Shown: piece after piece, positions 24,428 through 32,501 of the stretch | How the letters are laid out: each line of letters opens with the position of its first letter | How positions within the stretch are numbered: position 1 is the first letter of the stretch | Assembly: GCF_000093025.1 (NCBI RefSeq) | Contig: NC_014207.1 | Location: 2,356,001-2,420,000 of the forward strand | DNA: 64,000 nt | Source of the DNA: Methylotenera versatilis 301 | GTDB taxonomy: Bacteria; Pseudomonadota; Gammaproteobacteria; Burkholderiales; Methylophilaceae | Direction of reading: 5' to 3' | Notes under the pieces: generated by a model | What the model saw: only the letters and a program-made list of their open reading frames with translations | The model's database searches: none | Told to the model about the DNA's origin: nothing | Made by a program: the position numbers and the translations under genes

Positions 24428-26548
24428 ATGAGCATGCAAAATTTATTAGTAGAATTATTTGTAGAAGAACTACCGCCGAAAGCCCTGAATAAACTAGGTG
24501 AGGCATTTTCAAACGTATTGTTTGAAACGCTTAAATCACAAGGTTTAGCCGCTGTTGGCACAATTGTTACGGCCTTTGCATCTCCACGTCGCCTTGCAGT
24601 GCATGCAACAAATATACTAGCGGTCGCGCCAGATAAAACTTCTACACAAAAACTTATGCCTGTTAGCGTCGGCTTAGACGCGAGCGGCAATCCAACACCC
24701 GCTTTAATCAAGCGTCTAAATGGCATGGGCTTGGACGAAAGCGCTGTTGCAAACTTAACCAAGCAAGCAGATGGCAAGAATGAAGCTTTGTTTTTAGATG
24801 TGTTGCAAAAAGGCGTTTCGCTTAAAGATGGCTTGCAAAGCGCATTGAATGAAGCAATCTCAAAACTGCCGATTCCAAAAGTCATGACTTATCAATTAGC
24901 CGATGGCTGGACGAGCGTGAACTTTGTGCGCCCTGCGCATAGCTTAGTCGCGCTTCATGGTAATGAAGTGGTTGCGGTTACCGCGCTTGGTTTAACAGCT
25001 GGTAATGCTACCCAAGGTCACAGATTTGAAGCTGCAGTTTCTCCAGTTGTTTTAAAAAACGCAGATAGTTACGCAGAACAATTGAAAACCGAAGGCGCAG
25101 TGATTGCCAGCTTTGCTGAACGCCGTGCAGAAATCGTACGTCAACTCAACGCTGCCGCAGCTAAACAAAATCTAAAACCGATTGAAGATGAAGCCTTGCT
25201 CGACGAAGTTACTGCACTTGTTGAGCGCCCAAATGTGCTACTCGGTCAGTTTGAAGAAATTTACCTAGAAGTACCGCAAGAATGTTTGATTTTGACTATG
25301 AAGGCAAATCAAAAATACTTCCCGCTACTTGATGCTAACGACAAGCTAACCAATAAGTTTTTGATTGTCTCTAACATCAGCCCTGATGATGCCAGTGCTG
25401 TCATCGGTGGTAATGAGCGCGTTGTTCGCCCACGCCTTGCTGATGCCAAGTTCTTCTTTGACCAAGACCGTAAGAAAACTTTGGAAAGCCGCTTAGAGGG
25501 TTTAAATAAAGTGGTTTACCACAACAAGCTTGGTTCTCAAGGCGAACGTACTGAGCGTGTTCGTGAAATCGCAAGAGATATAGGTAAAGCTTTACTTAAT
25601 GAAGATGCTTATTACGGTGACTCGCTGTCAGGGAAAGCTTCAATTGCTGCAAAACTATCAAAAACCGACTTGGTGACAGATATGGTTGGTGAATTTCCTG
25701 AGCTTCAAGGCATTATGGGGCGCTACTATGCCCAGCATGAAGGCTTGGAAAATGACATTGCATTCGCTATAGAAGACCATTACAAGCCACGCTTTGCAGG
25801 TGACGCGTTACCGCGTAATCCAATAGGCGTCGTTGTAGCTTTAGCTGATAAATTAGAAACCTTAGTTGGCTTATTCAGTATCGGTGAGAAACCTACTGGT
25901 GATAAAGACCCGTTTGGTTTACGCCGTCAAGCACTCGGTGTTATTAGAATATTAATTGAGAAAAAATTGGAGCTATCTCTTAATGAGTTAATTCGCATTG
26001 CAGAACGTCCATTTAAAGGACTTGGTGCTGAAAACTATCAATTATTAAAAGCATTTTTCTCTGACCGAGTTGCTAATATGTTACGTGAGCAAGGTGCAAA
26101 CTCACAAGAAGTAGAGGCAGTACTTTCACTTAACCCAGAAATTTTAAGTGATATTCCTCAGCGTTTAAATGCAGTACGTGCCTTTTCAGCTTTGGAAGAA
26201 GCCCCTGCCCTAGCCGCCGCTAACAAACGTGTCGGTAATATTCTGAAAAAAGTTGAAGGCGAAGTAAAAGCTGAAGTAAATGCTAACTTACTGCAAGAAG
26301 CAGCTGAAATCGCACTCAACGATGCATTAAGCAAAGTAAAACCTGAAGCTGATAAGTTGTTTGAAAGTGGCGATTACACAGCATCTCTTAAATCACTCGC
26401 GGCTTTAAAAGCACCTGTGGATGCTTTCTTTGACAATGTCATGGTAAATGCTGACGACCCTGCGCTTAAAGCGAACCGTCTTGGTTTATTGGCGATTTTG
26501 CACCAAACCATGAACCGTGTTGCAGATTTATCTAAACTAGCTAGTTAA
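24428..26548 (+). CDS. glyS: Glycyl-tRNA synthetase beta subunit
   Basis: A 706-residue tRNA-binding subunit of the tetrameric glycyl-tRNA synthetase. It opens with the family start QNLLVELFVEELPPKAL and contains ECLILTMKANQKYFPL, then VVRPRLADAKFFFDQDRK, and a C-terminal anticodon-binding-like region (FFDNVMVNADDPALKANRLGLL). The ATG at 24428 has no Shine-Dalgarno sequence, because a REP-like palindrome ends nine bases upstream. Translation may therefore depend on coupling or a leaderless mode. It is followed by gmhB after 19 bases. Confidence 0.96.
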   Translation: MSMQNLLVELFVEELPPKALNKLGEAFSNVLFETLKSQGLAAVGTIVTAFASPRRLAVHATNILAVAPDKTSTQKLMPVSVGLDASGNPTPALIKRLNGMGLDESAVANLTKQADGKNEALFLDVLQKGVSLKDGLQSALNEAISKLPIPKVMTYQLADGWTSVNFVRPAHSLVALHGNEVVAVTALGLTAGNATQGHRFEAAVSPVVLKNADSYAEQLKTEGAVIASFAERRAEIVRQLNAAAAKQNLKPIEDEALLDEVTALVERPNVLLGQFEEIYLEVPQECLILTMKANQKYFPLLDANDKLTNKFLIVSNISPDDASAVIGGNERVVRPRLADAKFFFDQDRKKTLESRLEGLNKVVYHNKLGSQGERTERVREIARDIGKALLNEDAYYGDSLSGKASIAAKLSKTDLVTDMVGEFPELQGIMGRYYAQHEGLENDIAFAIEDHYKPRFAGDALPRNPIGVVVALADKLETLVGLFSIGEKPTGDKDPFGLRRQALGVIRILIEKKLELSLNELIRIAERPFKGLGAENYQLLKAFFSDRVANMLREQGANSQEVEAVLSLNPEILSDIPQRLNAVRAFSALEEAPALAAANKRVGNILKKVEGEVKAEVNANLLQEAAEIALNDALSKVKPEADKLFESGDYTASLKSLAALKAPVDAFFDNVMVNADDPALKANRLGLLAILHQTMNRVADLSKLAS

Positions 26549-26567
26549 CCAACAAAGCGAGCCACCC

Positions 26568-27128
26568 ATGAAATTAGTGATTTTAGATAGAGACGGCGTG
26601 ATCAATCAAGATTCTGCCAATTTCATCAAAAGTCCAAATGAGTGGATTTCTATTGCAGGTAGCCTAGAGGCGATTGCCTTGCTGAATCAATCTGGTTTTA
26701 GAGTGGCGGTGGCGACTAATCAATCTGGCATTAGTCGCGGATTGTTTGATATGACCACGCTCAATAACATTCATGACAAAATGCATAGAGAGTTAGCTGT
26801 TGTAGGTGGGCGAATCGATGCGATATTTTATTGCCCTCATGCAGCGGATGAGCATTGTCATTGCCGCAAGCCTGATACAGGCATGATAGAAGAAATTGGC
26901 CTACGTTTTTCAATGGAAATGAATGGCGTGCCTGCTGTGGGCGATGCGCTACGCGATTTGCAAGCCTTTGCCAGCGCTGGTTGCCAGCCTATTTTAGTGC
27001 TTACAGGTAAAGGTGAGGCGACTTTAGCTGCATCAAAACAAAACCCTGAAAAAGCCTTACCGCCAAACACTTGGATTTGCGTAGATTTAGCAGAAGCTGT
27101 GCAGCGCATTGTCACCGAGCTAGACTAA
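26568..27128 (+). CDS. gmhB: D-glycero-beta-D-manno-heptose 1,7-bisphosphate 7-phosphatase
   Basis: A 186-residue HAD-superfamily phosphatase. The catalytic motif is LDRDGVIN (Asp7/Asp9), motif II is ATNQSGISRG, and the zinc-binding insert reads CPHAADEHCHCRKP (one Cys-His and two Cys), typical of GmhB. The last motif is AVGDALRDLQA. It makes heptose 1-phosphate for the ADP-heptose used in lipopolysaccharide inner core. It lies 19 bases after glyS and before a PlsC-like acyltransferase, an order common in betaproteobacteria. The product acts in the cytoplasm. Confidence 0.93.
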   Translation: MKLVILDRDGVINQDSANFIKSPNEWISIAGSLEAIALLNQSGFRVAVATNQSGISRGLFDMTTLNNIHDKMHRELAVVGGRIDAIFYCPHAADEHCHCRKPDTGMIEEIGLRFSMEMNGVPAVGDALRDLQAFASAGCQPILVLTGKGEATLAASKQNPEKALPPNTWICVDLAEAVQRIVTELD

Positions 27129-27164
27129 ACCTAAACACACGGCTAAACACTCTCGAAAGTCAGT

Positions 27165-27869
27165 ATGCTATTTTTGCGTTCTTTGTTGTTTTTTATCGGC
27201 CAAGTCATTACCGCGCCAATTTTCACGCTAGTTGCCCTGCTCGCCATGCCGCTTAACCCGATATTGCGTAACGATTTAATCTCAGGCTGGGCGCGCAGTA
27301 TGTTGTGGTGGCTAAAAGTTACTTGCAACATTCGCCATGAAATTACAGGCTTAGAAAACATCACAGATACACCTACTATCGTGCTGTCTAAGCACCAATC
27401 TGCTTGGGAAACACTGGCTTTTCAAGCTATTTTTCCAACGCAAGTTTACGTGCTAAAACGTGAGTTATTATGGATTCCAATTTTTGGCTGGGGTTTAGCC
27501 ATGTCATCGCCTATCGCCATTGATCGCAGCGCTGGTCGTGAAGCACTTAAAAAATTAGTCGCAAACGGTCAGGCAAGGTTAAACCGTGGATTTTGGGTGG
27601 TGATATTCCCAGAAGGCACACGTATTGCGCCAGGCGAGCGCAGTAAATATCACATTGGTGGCGCATGGTTAGCAACGCACACAAAAACTCAAGTACTGCC
27701 AGTTGCGCACAATGCAGGTGAATATTGGGCTAAAAACACGTTCATCAAAAAACCGGGCGTGATTAAAATGCACATCGGTAAACCGATTCAAACAGCAGGC
27801 TTGAAGGCAGATGCATTAAATCACCAAGTTGAAGGCTGGATTGAAGCTGAGATGCTCACACTAAATTAA
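27165..27869 (+). CDS. plsC: 1-acyl-sn-glycerol-3-phosphate acyltransferase (PlsC-like)
   Basis: A 234-residue membrane acyltransferase. Two hydrophobic segments (about 4-24 and 38-50) precede the catalytic motif SKHQSAWETLA (His-x4-Glu, a known variant of H-x4-D). The acceptor motif IFPEGTR follows near residue 147. The family acylates lysophosphatidic acid to phosphatidic acid, the precursor of all phospholipids. It is part of a run with glyS, gmhB and the metallopeptidase gene, with which its stop codon overlaps by one base (TAATG). No other plsC is seen in the window, so it could be the main enzyme or a lysophospholipid acyltransferase. Confidence 0.88.
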   Translation: MLFLRSLLFFIGQVITAPIFTLVALLAMPLNPILRNDLISGWARSMLWWLKVTCNIRHEITGLENITDTPTIVLSKHQSAWETLAFQAIFPTQVYVLKRELLWIPIFGWGLAMSSPIAIDRSAGREALKKLVANGQARLNRGFWVVIFPEGTRIAPGERSKYHIGGAWLATHTKTQVLPVAHNAGEYWAKNTFIKKPGVIKMHIGKPIQTAGLKADALNHQVEGWIEAEMLTLN

Positions 27870-28573
27870 TGAGCCACTCCCTCACATTACCCTCTGGCGA
27901 TCAATTACATTACCAGCTAGAACGTCGCCAACGCCGCACTGTAGGCTTAAAAATCACACAAACGGGCTTGGTTATACATGCCCCTAAACGCATTTCACAA
28001 TCGCAGCTTGAAGACATCATTGTGCAAAAGGCAGACTGGGTGCTTAGAAAACTCGCCTCCGTCACTGCAAATAAAATACCAGAAATACAATGGCGACATG
28101 GCGAACAGCTCTTACTTTTAGGTAACGCGATGACGTTAACAATTGAGCACAATGTCCGCTCAAAAGCGGTGGAGTATGAGCCAGGTGTTTTGCAATTGGC
28201 GATGCCAAATCAAGATAAAATGTTAATCGCGCGTAAAGTGGTTCAATGGTACAAAAAGCAGGCCATCACTGATTTTACAAGGCGTTTAGAGATTTTCTCA
28301 AGCAAGCTGGGCGTTAAATTCACATCGCTCACGTTATCCAACGCGGCCTCACGCTGGGGAAGCTGCAATTCAAAAAAAGAGATTCGGTTGAATTGGCGCT
28401 TACTACAAGCTCCACCGCACATTATCAACTACGTGGTTTGCCACGAGCTGGCACACATCAAAGAAATGAATCATTCAGCCAAGTTTTGGGCGACTGTTGA
28501 AAGTATTTTTCCAGATTACAAAGCCGCTGAAAAAGAATTAAAAGCCATATCACCCCAACTACACAGGTTTTAA
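27869..28573 (+). CDS. YgjP/DUF45-family metallopeptidase
   Basis: A 234-residue protein of the M48-like SprT/YgjP family. The zinc motif is HELAHIKEMNHSAKFW (HExxH plus the downstream His). RRQRRTVGLKITQTGLVIHAPKR leads the N-terminal domain and SRWGSCNSKKEIRLNWRL the middle. YgjP-like proteins often accompany restriction or housekeeping operons and have no proven substrate. The start ATG shares its A with the TAA of the preceding acyltransferase gene, so they are translationally coupled. Confidence 0.88.
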   Translation: MSHSLTLPSGDQLHYQLERRQRRTVGLKITQTGLVIHAPKRISQSQLEDIIVQKADWVLRKLASVTANKIPEIQWRHGEQLLLLGNAMTLTIEHNVRSKAVEYEPGVLQLAMPNQDKMLIARKVVQWYKKQAITDFTRRLEIFSSKLGVKFTSLTLSNAASRWGSCNSKKEIRLNWRLLQAPPHIINYVVCHELAHIKEMNHSAKFWATVESIFPDYKAAEKELKAISPQLHRF

Positions 28574-28661
28574 AGTTAACCATATTTAATATTCTTTGCA
28601 CGGCTAACATGCTAATATTTTAAGCGCTACAACAACTTAATAAAATAACTGGAGGGGCAAA

Positions 28662-28997
28662 ATGAACTTTCAAGATGCAGTAAAGGCGTGCTTTCAAAAA
28701 TATGTAGATTTTAGCGGCCGCGCAAAACTACCAGAGTTTTGGTGGTTCTTTTTGTTCTGTTTCGCAGTCGCTGTGGTGTTAGAGTTTGTAGGCAGCTATG
28801 TTTCATGGGCTTTTTCACTTGCAACATTCTTACCTTCATTGGCGGTAGGTGCTCGTCGTTTGCACGACACAAACAAAAGTGGCTGGTTTCAACTGATTTG
28901 GATTATTCCAATTTTAGGTTGGATTGCGATGATTTACTTGTTGGTTCAACCGAGCGACCCAGCAGATAATCAATATGGCACAGCACCAAGCAATTAA
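28662..28997 (+). CDS. DUF805 membrane protein
   Basis: A 111-residue protein with three to four membrane helices. DUF805 features are FSGRAKLPEFWWFFLFCFAV near the start, SLAVGARRLHDTNKSGWFQL in the middle and a final helix IIPILGWIAMIYLLVQPSD. The family is common in the bacterial inner membrane with unknown function. An excellent Shine-Dalgarno sequence (GGAGGGGC) precedes the ATG, and a terminator follows, so it is monocistronic. Confidence 0.92.
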   Translation: MNFQDAVKACFQKYVDFSGRAKLPEFWWFFLFCFAVAVVLEFVGSYVSWAFSLATFLPSLAVGARRLHDTNKSGWFQLIWIIPILGWIAMIYLLVQPSDPADNQYGTAPSN

Positions 28998-29021
28998 GCC
29001 AGATTAGCCAATTCAATTATA

Positions 29022-29046
29022 AAAAAGGGGCTTAGCGCCCCTTTTT
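29022..29046. terminator. Bidirectional terminator after the DUF805 gene
   Basis: AAAAAGGGGC (29022-29031) and GCCCCTTTTT (29037-29046) form a 10-bp stem with a five-base loop. A and T runs at both ends let it serve the convergent SCO gene too. Confidence 0.88.
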
Positions 29047-29064
29047 AAACTTCAAATTTTCGTA

Positions 29065-29652
29065 TCAGAGTATTTGCTTAATATCATTGGCAATATCGGC
29101 AGGCTTCTCTCCGTAGTCGACATACAGCCTTATTTTTCCTGTTTTATCAAATATATACATTCCCGCACTATGATCTAAGGTATAACCGCCCTTACCTTGC
29201 GCTTCTACTTTCTTTGCATAGATTTTAAAAGTGGCTGCTGTAGCAGCGATAGTTGGCTCATCTCCTCGCAACCCAATAAACCGTTTATCAAAAGAAGGTA
29301 CAAACTGCGCTAACACTTCTTGACTGTCTCTAGCTGGATCAAGTGTAACAAAAAGCACCTGCACTTCATCAGCACGTGGTCCAAGTAGCTTCATGGTTTG
29401 TTTTAAATCCAGCATCGTGGTGGGGCAAACATCTGGGCAATGTGTGTAGCCAAAAAACAATGCTACCGCCTTACCCTTAAAATCAGCCAGCGTACGCGTT
29501 TTACCTGTGTGATCCGTCAAACTGAATGATTGGCCAAAATCTGCGCCTGTAATATCAGTTGCGACCAACTGACTGGCTTCGCCCGCAGGCTTGCAAGCCG
29601 ATAAAAAACTTAAGAAAACAACAAGACAGATTGCTTTTAGTAAATGTTGCAC
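29065..29652 (-). CDS. SCO1/SenC-family copper-binding lipoprotein
   Basis: The GTG at 29652 is preferred as start because TTGGAG lies six to seven bases upstream. It yields 195 residues beginning with a lipoprotein signal (QHLLKAICLVVFLSFLSAC; lipobox Cys). An ATG 48 bases further upstream would add 16 residues. The thioredoxin-like domain has the copper motif CPDVCP after GYTH and the third ligand His in DHSAGMYIFD. SCO proteins help build the CuA site of cytochrome c oxidase or act as thiol-disulfide reductases in the periplasm. No oxidase genes are nearby. Confidence 0.93.
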   Translation of the reverse strand: MQHLLKAICLVVFLSFLSACKPAGEASQLVATDITGADFGQSFSLTDHTGKTRTLADFKGKAVALFFGYTHCPDVCPTTMLDLKQTMKLLGPRADEVQVLFVTLDPARDSQEVLAQFVPSFDKRFIGLRGDEPTIAATAATFKIYAKKVEAQGKGGYTLDHSAGMYIFDKTGKIRLYVDYGEKPADIANDIKQIL

Positions 29653-29767
29653 AAAAAACTCCAAATAAGTTTTAAATTTATACGCTTTTGATTTTAACAT
29701 GCGCTAAGAATTCCGCGCTTTAGTTTACAATAATGCTTTTACAAAATTCGTTAATAAGGCAGCAATA

Positions 29768-30700
29768 ATGGCAATTCCAACCTCAATGGCAGACCGTGAT
29801 GGCGTAATTTGGTATGACGGTAAAATGGTTAACTGGCGTGACGCGACTACACACGTTTTAACACACACTTTGCACTACGGCATGGGCGTGTTTGAAGGTG
29901 TTCGTGCTTACAAAACTGATAAAGGCACTGCCATTTTCCGTTTGCAAGAACATACGGACCGATTGTTTCGTAGCGCGCACATTTTGCAAATGAAAATGCC
30001 ATTTACAAAAGAAGAGATGATGGAAGCGCAGAAAGCAGCCGTGCGTGAAAATAATCTAGAGTCAGCTTATATGCGCCCAATGGCGTTTTATGGCGCTGAA
30101 GCGATGGGTATTTCTGCTAAAACATTGTCAACCCACGTGATTGTTGCCGCTTGGAAATGGGGCGCATACATGGGTCAAGAAGCGCTAGATAACGGCATTC
30201 GCGTAAAAACATCTTCATTTTCACGTCATCATGTGAACATCACCATGTGTAAAGCCAAAGCTAACGGCAACTACATGAACTCAATCTTAGCGCATCAAGA
30301 AGCTGCACAAGATGGCTACGAAGAAGCTTTGTTGCTTGATGTAGATGGTTTTGTTGCTGAAGGTTCAGGCGAGAACATATTTATTGTGCGCAATGGCAAA
30401 CTTTACACACCAGACCTGACTAGCGCGCTAGAAGGCATTACACGCGATACGATTGTTCAGCTTGCTGCTGAAATCGGCTTAACTGTGATTGAAAAACGCA
30501 TCACACGCGACGAAGTATATGGCGCAGATGAAGCTTTCTTTACTGGTACCGCCGCTGAAGTGACACCGATTCGCGAATTAGATCGCCGCGCAATTGGTGC
30601 TGGCACAGCTGGCCCTATCACTAAGCAATTACAAAAAATGTATTTTGATGTAGTGACTGGCAAATCAGCTAAACATGCTAATTGGTTAACACTGGTTTAA
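29768..30700 (+). CDS. ilvE: Branched-chain amino-acid aminotransferase
   Basis: A 310-residue class IV pyridoxal-phosphate aminotransferase. The start is MADRDGVIWYDGKMVNWRDATTHVLTHTLHYGMGVFEG, and the catalytic Lys lies in MCKAKANGNYMNS (about residue 160). EGSGENIFIV follows, as does GITRDTI. It makes valine, leucine and isoleucine from their 2-oxo acids with glutamate. Length matches IlvE. Downstream, after a REP-like palindrome, is a small zinc-finger gene that may be in the same transcript. Confidence 0.96.
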   Translation: MAIPTSMADRDGVIWYDGKMVNWRDATTHVLTHTLHYGMGVFEGVRAYKTDKGTAIFRLQEHTDRLFRSAHILQMKMPFTKEEMMEAQKAAVRENNLESAYMRPMAFYGAEAMGISAKTLSTHVIVAAWKWGAYMGQEALDNGIRVKTSSFSRHHVNITMCKAKANGNYMNSILAHQEAAQDGYEEALLLDVDGFVAEGSGENIFIVRNGKLYTPDLTSALEGITRDTIVQLAAEIGLTVIEKRITRDEVYGADEAFFTGTAAEVTPIRELDRRAIGAGTAGPITKQLQKMYFDVVTGKSAKHANWLTLV

Positions 30701-30742
30701 CTTTGTAAAAGTTTAACTATTCACACCATTAGAATTTTTGGT

Positions 30743-30770
30743 CGTTATTCTCGCGAAGGCGGGAATAACG
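30743..30770. repeat. REP-like palindrome, diverged single copy
   Basis: CGTTATTCTCGC and GCGGGAATAACG are the arms of a 28-base imperfect palindrome, related to those at 24.1, 24.4 and 55.8-55.9 kb but with AATAACG in place of AATGACG. It lies between ilvE and the zinc-finger gene, five bases before GGGAG. Confidence 0.85.
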
Positions 30771-30788
30771 AATTGGGAGCAAATCAGT

Positions 30789-30977
30789 ATGTCCAACATA
30801 AACGAAATTGAAGTCTCTGCAAAAGACCTACCTTTACATTGCCCAACTGCTGAAGTTGCGCTTTGGTCTTCTCATCCACGTGTATTTTTAGATGTAGCTA
30901 AAACCGGCCACGTTGCATGCCCTTACTGTGGCACAAAATATAAACTTAAAGCAGGCGAAGTCGTCGCGCATCATTAG
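30789..30977 (+). CDS. zf-CHCC zinc-finger protein (NDUFS6-like)
   Basis: A 62-residue protein with the zf-CHCC pattern: LHCPTAEVALWSSHPRVFLDV then GHVACPYCGTKYKL, giving one Cys, one His and two Cys for zinc. The domain is also found in the NDUFS6 accessory subunit of complex I; bacterial stand-alone forms are uncharacterised. The ATG at 30789 has GGGAG nine bases upstream. An upstream in-frame start (30738) would read through the REP-like palindrome, so it is not favoured. It is placed between ilvE and the convergent murI. Confidence 0.9.
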   Translation: MSNINEIEVSAKDLPLHCPTAEVALWSSHPRVFLDVAKTGHVACPYCGTKYKLKAGEVVAHH

Positions 30978-31005
30978 CAGCTTGTAGCTTTGAGCTATTC
31001 AACTG

Positions 31006-31857
31006 CTACAACATTAACACCTTTACATCACCGCCCCACAACTGCTCGATCACTACTTTAGCATTTGGATTTTCACTATTTGTCCAAAACTGCACCTTAC
31101 TCTTCGAAAACTGTGCATCGGCCTCTGCAGTGCGGTTTGACAGTAAACCTTTTTCTTCTAATTGTCTTTTCAATTGCTTTGCGACCGCCGCACCAGTATC
31201 AATCAATGCGACATTAGCACCAACCACTTGCTCAATCAGGTGCCGCACAAATGGATAATGTGTACAACCTAGCACAATCGTATCAGCACCTTCAGCTAAC
31301 AAGGGCGCACAATATTGCTGGATGAGCATTTTGGTATTATCCGCATCCAACTCTCCACGCTCGATACATTCAACCAAGCCGACACAAGCTTGCGTCACTA
31401 CTTTTACATTGCGACCATAACTTTCTAGTAAGCCTGCGAACTGGGCACTTTTAAGTGTACCTGTGGTTGCCAGTACGCCAATAATGCCATTTCTGGAAGC
31501 TTCGGCGGCTGGTTTAACTGCTGGCTCCATGCCTATTATTGGTAAAGAGTACCTTTCACGTAACGAGTCAATGGCTGCGGCAGTCGCTGTATTACAAGCC
31601 ACTACAAGCGCCTTGGCATCTTTAGCCATTAAAAATTCGGCAATCTCAAAGCAGCGTGCTTGAATTTCTGCTGCTGTTTTGTTGCCATATGGCGCGTATT
31701 TGCTATCAGCCACATAAAGCAATTGTTCATTCGGCAATAGCGCCTGTATATGTTTTAAAACGGAAATTCCGCCGACGCCAGAATCGAATACGGCAATAGG
31801 TTTTTCAATGGGCTTATTAACAGGTGTTTCGTTAGACTTAATGGTTTGAGCGCTCAT
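31006..31857 (-). CDS. murI: Glutamate racemase
   Basis: A 283-residue cofactor-independent racemase. VFDSGVGGISVLK carries the Asp/Ser of the active site, VACNTATAAA the first catalytic Cys and VLGCTHYPF the second. It supplies D-glutamate for peptidoglycan. An extra N-terminal segment of about 20 residues precedes the domain. It diverges from the cobalamin adenosyltransferase gene across 47 bases. Confidence 0.95.
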   Translation of the reverse strand: MSAQTIKSNETPVNKPIEKPIAVFDSGVGGISVLKHIQALLPNEQLLYVADSKYAPYGNKTAAEIQARCFEIAEFLMAKDAKALVVACNTATAAAIDSLRERYSLPIIGMEPAVKPAAEASRNGIIGVLATTGTLKSAQFAGLLESYGRNVKVVTQACVGLVECIERGELDADNTKMLIQQYCAPLLAEGADTIVLGCTHYPFVRHLIEQVVGANVALIDTGAAVAKQLKRQLEEKGLLSNRTAEADAQFSKSKVQFWTNSENPNAKVVIEQLWGGDVKVLML

Positions 31858-31904
31858 TACAAGGTCGTCATCAGTTACAATGCACGTATTATAGAGGAAA
31901 TATT

Positions 31905-32453
31905 ATGGGAAACAGACTCAGTAAAATTTATACCCGCACAGGTGATAGCGGCACAACTGGCTTGGGTGATGGTAGCCGCATCAACAAAGATAGCTTGCGT
32001 GTTGAAGCAATGGGCGATGTTGATGAGCTAAACTCAGTCATTGGTGTGATGATGACCGAAGCGTTGCCCAACAAGCTTGTTGAACCTCTTACCCAGATTC
32101 AACATGATTTATTCAATGTGGGTGGTGAAATCTGCATTCCAGGTTATGTCATATTGCAGCAATCCCGCATCAGTGATTTAGAGAACGTGATTGATGAACT
32201 CAACAGCCAATTGTCGCCACTAAAAGAATTTATTTTACCTGGCGGCACCAAAGCCGCAGCGTACTGCCACCTTGCCCGCACTGTGTGTCGACGCGCCGAG
32301 CGCAAGTTGGTTGAGCTTCATCGTAATGAGAAGGTTACCGATATTTCACTGCAATATTTGAATCGTTTGTCTGATTTATTGTTTGTCATGTGCCGCGTCA
32401 TTAACAAAGAGGCTGGCGTGAATGACGTTCTTTGGAAAAACGAGCATGCTTAA
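31905..32453 (+). CDS. Cob(I)yrinic acid a,c-diamide adenosyltransferase, PduO type
   Basis: A 182-residue PduO/MMAB-family enzyme. TRTGDSGTTGLGDGSR (residues about 8-23) binds ATP, DVDELNSVIG is the second motif, and ARTVCRRAERKLVEL with YLNRLSDLLFVMCRVIN is the third. It adds the 5'-deoxyadenosyl group to cob(I)alamin, the last step in making adenosylcobalamin. GAGGAA lies six bases before the ATG. In this group it is often next to pcnB, as here (48 bases downstream). Confidence 0.93.
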   Translation: MGNRLSKIYTRTGDSGTTGLGDGSRINKDSLRVEAMGDVDELNSVIGVMMTEALPNKLVEPLTQIQHDLFNVGGEICIPGYVILQQSRISDLENVIDELNSQLSPLKEFILPGGTKAAAYCHLARTVCRRAERKLVELHRNEKVTDISLQYLNRLSDLLFVMCRVINKEAGVNDVLWKNEHA

Positions 32454-32501
32454 TTTTTAGCTTAATTTTTAGAAGTTCTCTTCGTAAGTTATAATTCGAC
32501 C

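Noticed and set aside
24265-24885. Minus-strand open frame of about 200 codons across the GIY-YIG end and the start of glyS
   Set aside because: It is antisense to two well-supported genes. Its FPRRRES-type peptide comes from the palindromic repeat, a known source of false hypothetical proteins.
31858-31904. A cobalamin riboswitch before the adenosyltransferase gene
   Set aside because: The gap is only 47 bases and has no B12-box-like sequence, which is far too short for the riboswitch.
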